From contig NW_026622997.1 of NCBI RefSeq assembly GCF_023065955.2, positions 19,758,001-19,822,000 of the forward strand: a stretch of DNA of 64,000 nt, read 5' to 3'. Shown here in pieces: positions 63,241 through 64,000 of this stretch (position 1 is the first letter of the stretch; each line of letters opens with the position of its first letter). The DNA comes from Ursus arctos (taxonomy: Eukaryota; Chordata; Mammalia; Carnivora; Ursidae). Below the pieces are notes generated by a model. It was not told where the DNA came from, did not search any database, and saw nothing but the letters and a program-made list of their open reading frames with translations. A program made the translations under genes and the position numbers.

Positions 63241-63639
63241 AAATAATATTGCCTATATATAATAATACTTAAAATGCTTTGTTGAAGTTTATACACAGGC
63301 ATACGTACACAAACACAGAAATAATTAAAATACACCCCCCAAAAAAACCTGTGGCTTTCTATTTTACCTATTTTTGATAACTATGATTGATCTAGTTGTA
63401 CACACACTTCTTGAATGATATACTTTATTTGTCCCATAAAAGTCATAAGTATTTTTAGAGGGAACAACTGGAGTGAATATTCAAGTTTATTACTCTAGTG
63501 TGTGTGTGAGTGGGAGCCCATAGAAATGTGCATATTATCTGGGGGAAAACTGTTCTGGGCTATTTTAATAATGTAAAGAGAGCTAAAAATGTTTGAGTGT
63601 CTCCTACCTGTCAAACGTTTAGGTGCAAACTTCACAAAA

Positions 63640-63800
63640 AATATTTTGTTTATGCTCACAGCAGACTAGGGAAAAAAGTACTAGAGTTCCAGTTTTACAA
63701 ATAAGGGACTACAGTCTCAGAGAGATTAAATCACTTGCCTAACATCATAACTATGAGCTGATGGAACAGTGATTTAATCCCAGTCTTTGGCCCCCCAAAC
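63640..63800 (+). repeat. MIR
   Basis: TTCCAGTTTTACAAATAAGG, CTCAGAGAGATTAAATCACT and TGCCTAACATCATAACTATG follow the MIR core and 3' half. Confidence 0.6.
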
Positions 63801-64000
63801 CCATTTTCTTTCCCTATGCTCCTATCTCTGCCCCTGTGAACAAAGATATTATAATGCCACTAAAAGAGATGAATTTAACATTCTCACTACCCCCAACAGT
63901 GATAAATGTTACTTGAAATAAATAAGATCCAATGGCTTTATTTCATGGTTCAGAAAATTGTGGAATAGTGTCTGCCTTGTAGCTACTCATACAATTCTAA

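Larger units (their letters stand above)
59966..64000 (-). other. ATXN1: ATXN1 intron before the last exon (partial)
   Basis: The acceptor CAG is at 59968-59966 on the - strand. The upstream exon is outside the window. The intron carries MIR and L2-like remnants (60440-61150), a HAL1/L1-like element (about 61190-63240) with a retroposed insert at 62596-62957, and a MIR at 63640. It contains no Can-SINE. Confidence 0.85.

Overview
This is a window of mammalian nuclear DNA from a caniform carnivore, most likely a bear (Ursidae) or close relative. Carnivore-specific tRNA-derived Can-SINEs occur throughout. Five of them belong to one young, very uniform type that I associate from memory with giant panda and other bears. 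Genes are split by GT-AG introns and separated by ancient mammalian repeats (MIR, L2, MaLR-type LTRs, old L1). I see no bacterial operons, tRNA or rRNA genes, or CRISPR arrays.

Layout. Positions 1-6240 are intergenic and repeat-rich: old and carnivore L1 3' ends, three Can-SINEs, a MER5-like DNA transposon and MIRs. A CpG island with a GC-box array (about 6240-6740) is the promoter region of GMPR. The GMPR coding region then runs on the + strand from 6642 to 48728. All nine coding exons can be joined into one uninterrupted 345-residue reading frame. It carries the complete IMPDH/GMPR active-site signature, and every intron is GT-AG. The introns hold 15 Can-SINEs, 12 of them antisense to the gene. 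Positions 49060-51990 are a short intergenic gap with no recognised repeat. From about 51995 to 59965 lies the last exon of ATXN1 on the - strand: a 7.4-kb 3'UTR followed by the coding end (AXH C-terminus, nuclear localisation/14-3-3 motif, stop). The rest, to 64000, is the ATXN1 intron before that exon. It carries an ancient HAL1/L1-like element split by a small retroposed sequence. The polyglutamine exon of ATXN1 lies beyond the window.

The two genes are neighbours by position, not by function. GMPR converts GMP to IMP in purine salvage. ATXN1 is a nuclear transcriptional co-repressor and RNA-binding protein. The tail-to-tail GMPR-ATXN1 order matches human 6p22.3. The most informative non-coding content is the ATXN1 3'UTR, which holds candidate miR-101, miR-19 and miR-130 sites, a Pumilio element, and complementary GU and AC repeats. 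I found no sign of a new biological system; the window reads as conserved synteny with lineage-specific repeat insertions.
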